8,264 bases of DNA from assembly GCA_022703195.1 (NCBI GenBank), contig JAKLEF010000083.1, positions 1-8,264 on the forward strand, given 5' to 3'. Below are positions 6,826-8,264 of this stretch, piece by piece. The notes beneath the pieces were generated by a model. The model was not told the DNA's origin. It did not search any database and saw only the letters and a list, made by a program, of their open reading frames with translations. Origin of the DNA: Candidatus Fermentibacterota bacterium (GTDB lineage Bacteria; Fermentibacterota; Fermentibacteria; Fermentibacterales; Fermentibacteraceae). The first letter of the stretch is position 1, and each line of letters opens with the position of its first letter. The position numbers and the translations under genes were made by a program.

Positions 6826-8264
6826 GAGGCTCCTTGCAGCGGGTCTTCTGGCGGTCACGCTCGTGTGGTGCCTCACCCCCGTCTACAGCGAGAACATCTT
6901 CTGGCACCTCAGGAACGGCGAGGACATCCTCGACACGGGCACGGTCAGGGTGGAGGACCCGTTCACCTGGACCATGCGCGGGCGTGAGTGGATCCAGCAG
7001 GAGTGGCTGGCGGAGGTGGCCTTCGCGGCTGGCTGGAGGGCCTGCGGGCCCCTCGGGCTTTCGATCGTCAAGGCTGCGGTCGTACTCGCGGCCGTCTCGA
7101 TGGCCGTCGCCGCCGCCAGAAGGAGGGGCGCCGCCTTCGCGGGAATCGTGCTGGTGGCGGTCTTCTGGCTGGCGGCCGCGCAGGCCAGGTGGTTCGAGCG
7201 CCCGCATATCTTCACGGACATGTTCTTCGCGGCCTACCTCCTCATACTCTCGAAGAGGCCTGGGCCGCCCGCCGCCCTTGCCATGTTCGTCCCCCTCCAG
7301 ATCCTCTGGGTGAACACCCACGCCGGGTTCATGACCGGGCTCCTCCTGCTCTGCCTTCCGGTGCTCGACCTCCTGGTCGAGAGAAGGATCCGGGATGCAG
7401 CCGCCTGGCTCACCGTCCCCGCCGCGGCCCTGCTCTGCTCGGGCGTCCATCCCAACGGATTCAGATCGCTCTCGTACCTGCCGGACTTCCTCCGGCAACC
7501 CCTTTTCCGCGATTCGATAAGGGAGTGGTGGAGCCCGTTCGATCCCAGGTTCGGCTCTGCATACCTCCCGGTGCTCCTCGTCCTCCTCGTGGCAGCGAGC
7601 GCAGTTCTGGCGGCTGTCGCGGCTCGAACGGGGAGGATCCGCAGGATTCCCCCCTCGGCCCTCGTCATGCTTGCCGGGCTCTCTCTCGCCAGCGCCTTCG
7701 CCGCCAGAAACGCCGAACTCCTTGCCCTGGCCGCCATCTCGACCCTTCCAGCGCTGCTCGGCAGGATACCCTGGGGGCTGCCGGCCTCGGCGCTGTGCGC
7801 GGCTGCTCTGATCCCCCCGGTCTTCGGGCTGCCGAGGGAGTTCGGCCCGCCCCGGAGGTTCGGGCTGGGCATCGCCTGGGAGATCTACCCGGTGGGCCTG
7901 GCCGACTTCATCGAGGAGAACGGGCTCTACGGCAGGGTCTTCAACACCAACGAGATATCGGGCTATCTGGAGTATCGGTTCGGAGAGAGGCTCCCGCTCT
8001 ACATGGACGGGAGATGCCTGCTCTATCCCCAGGACTTCTACGCGGAATACCTCCTCCTGGCCCAGGCGCCCGACAGCCTGTCGGCCCCGCTCCAGCTCAG
8101 GCTCCTTTCCGCGGCGGACATCGAGATGGCCCTCTACGACTGGCCGGATCAGCGCGGTTCGACCGCCAACCTCCTGGCCGAGTTGCCGGATTGGGAGCCC
8201 GTCTACTGGGACAGGCTGACGGTGGCGTACGCCAGAGCCGACTGGCTCGAGTCGATCGGGGCGG
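6812..8264 (+). CDS. Large polytopic membrane protein, GT-C glycosyltransferase-like (3' partial)
   Basis: The frame is open from TTG 6812 to the window edge, giving 484 residues with no stop. The first helix (about 7-22) is followed by a loop with NIFWHLRNGEDIL (28-40), VEDPFTWT (47-54) and WIQQEWLAEV (60-69). That arrangement (W-H-L, G-E-I-L, D-P-F-[ST]-[WF]-T, E-W-L) is typical of an unnamed family of bacterial membrane proteins with GT-C-like topology. Further family-like motifs are LWVNTHAGFMTG (165-176), GVHPNGF (211-217) and EWWSPFD (238-244). About ten membrane helices run to residue 340. A soluble part follows with VFNTNEISGYLEYRF (376-390) and LYMDGRCLLYPQDFYAEY (396-413). The acidic first loop would be the likely active site if it is an enzyme. 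It overlaps the DUF2723 gene by 14 bases and so should be translationally coupled to it. The family resemblance is firm from the motifs; enzymatic activity is inference. Confidence 0.78.
   Translation, partial: MKSGERLLAAGLLAVTLVWCLTPVYSENIFWHLRNGEDILDTGTVRVEDPFTWTMRGREWIQQEWLAEVAFAAGWRACGPLGLSIVKAAVVLAAVSMAVAAARRRGAAFAGIVLVAVFWLAAAQARWFERPHIFTDMFFAAYLLILSKRPGPPAALAMFVPLQILWVNTHAGFMTGLLLLCLPVLDLLVERRIRDAAAWLTVPAAALLCSGVHPNGFRSLSYLPDFLRQPLFRDSIREWWSPFDPRFGSAYLPVLLVLLVAASAVLAAVAARTGRIRRIPPSALVMLAGLSLASAFAARNAELLALAAISTLPALLGRIPWGLPASALCAAALIPPVFGLPREFGPPRRFGLGIAWEIYPVGLADFIEENGLYGRVFNTNEISGYLEYRFGERLPLYMDGRCLLYPQDFYAEYLLLAQAPDSLSAPLQLRLLSAADIEMALYDWPDQRGSTANLLAELPDWEPVYWDRLTVAYARADWLESIGA

Noticed and set aside
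6822..7313. Plus-strand frame starting at GTG 6822 that overlaps the previous stop as GTGA
   Set aside because: The overlap looks like a coupled start, but the product is a Ser/Arg/Pro-rich shadow. The frame from TTG 6812 gives the membrane helices and family motifs.

Overview
The window is GC-rich bacterial DNA, coding on the + strand almost throughout, with very short spacers. It probably comes from an uncultured Gram-negative lineage. The first two proteins end in FlgD/T9SS-type C-terminal sorting modules (an 'SSNP' opening, then D-[LM]-[ST]-G-R-L-V, then a G-x-Y-F strand). Such modules are common in Bacteroidota and in candidate phyla such as Fermentibacteria, Eisenbacteria and Latescibacteria. 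Strong GC bias plus frequent AGG (Arg) and ATA (Ile) codons fits a candidate phylum better than Bacteroidota, and Fermentibacteria-like is my best guess. This is inference; the window holds no rRNA or marker gene.

Region 1 (1-2233) encodes two exported proteins in tandem. The first is only the C-terminal part of a gene that starts outside the window. The second is a complete 572-residue secreted HExxH metalloprotease resembling the MXAN_6640 family. The C-terminal parts of the two proteins align through about 155 residues, so they look like tandem paralogues. Each stop codon is followed by a GC-rich perfect hairpin with little or no T-tract.

Region 2 (2234-2336) is a 103-base spacer and the only likely promoter region inside the window. 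It holds the strong hairpin, a possible competing hairpin, a 10-base direct repeat and a weak -35/-10 pair that would place transcription start almost on the next start codon.

Region 3 (2337-8264) is a tightly overlapping four-gene operon. The order is a small lipoprotein-like protein with what may be a degenerate alkaline-phosphatase-type fold; a polytopic membrane protein with a large helical extracytoplasmic tail; a DUF2723/TMEM260-like GT-C glycosyltransferase; and a second large polytopic protein of GT-C-like layout. The last uses a TTG start and runs off the window. The overlaps (4, 16 and 14 bases) imply translational coupling. I infer an envelope or secreted-protein glycosylation module. 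Its position beside exported proteins with sorting domains is suggestive, but a functional link is not shown. No RNA genes, mobile elements or CRISPR arrays were seen.
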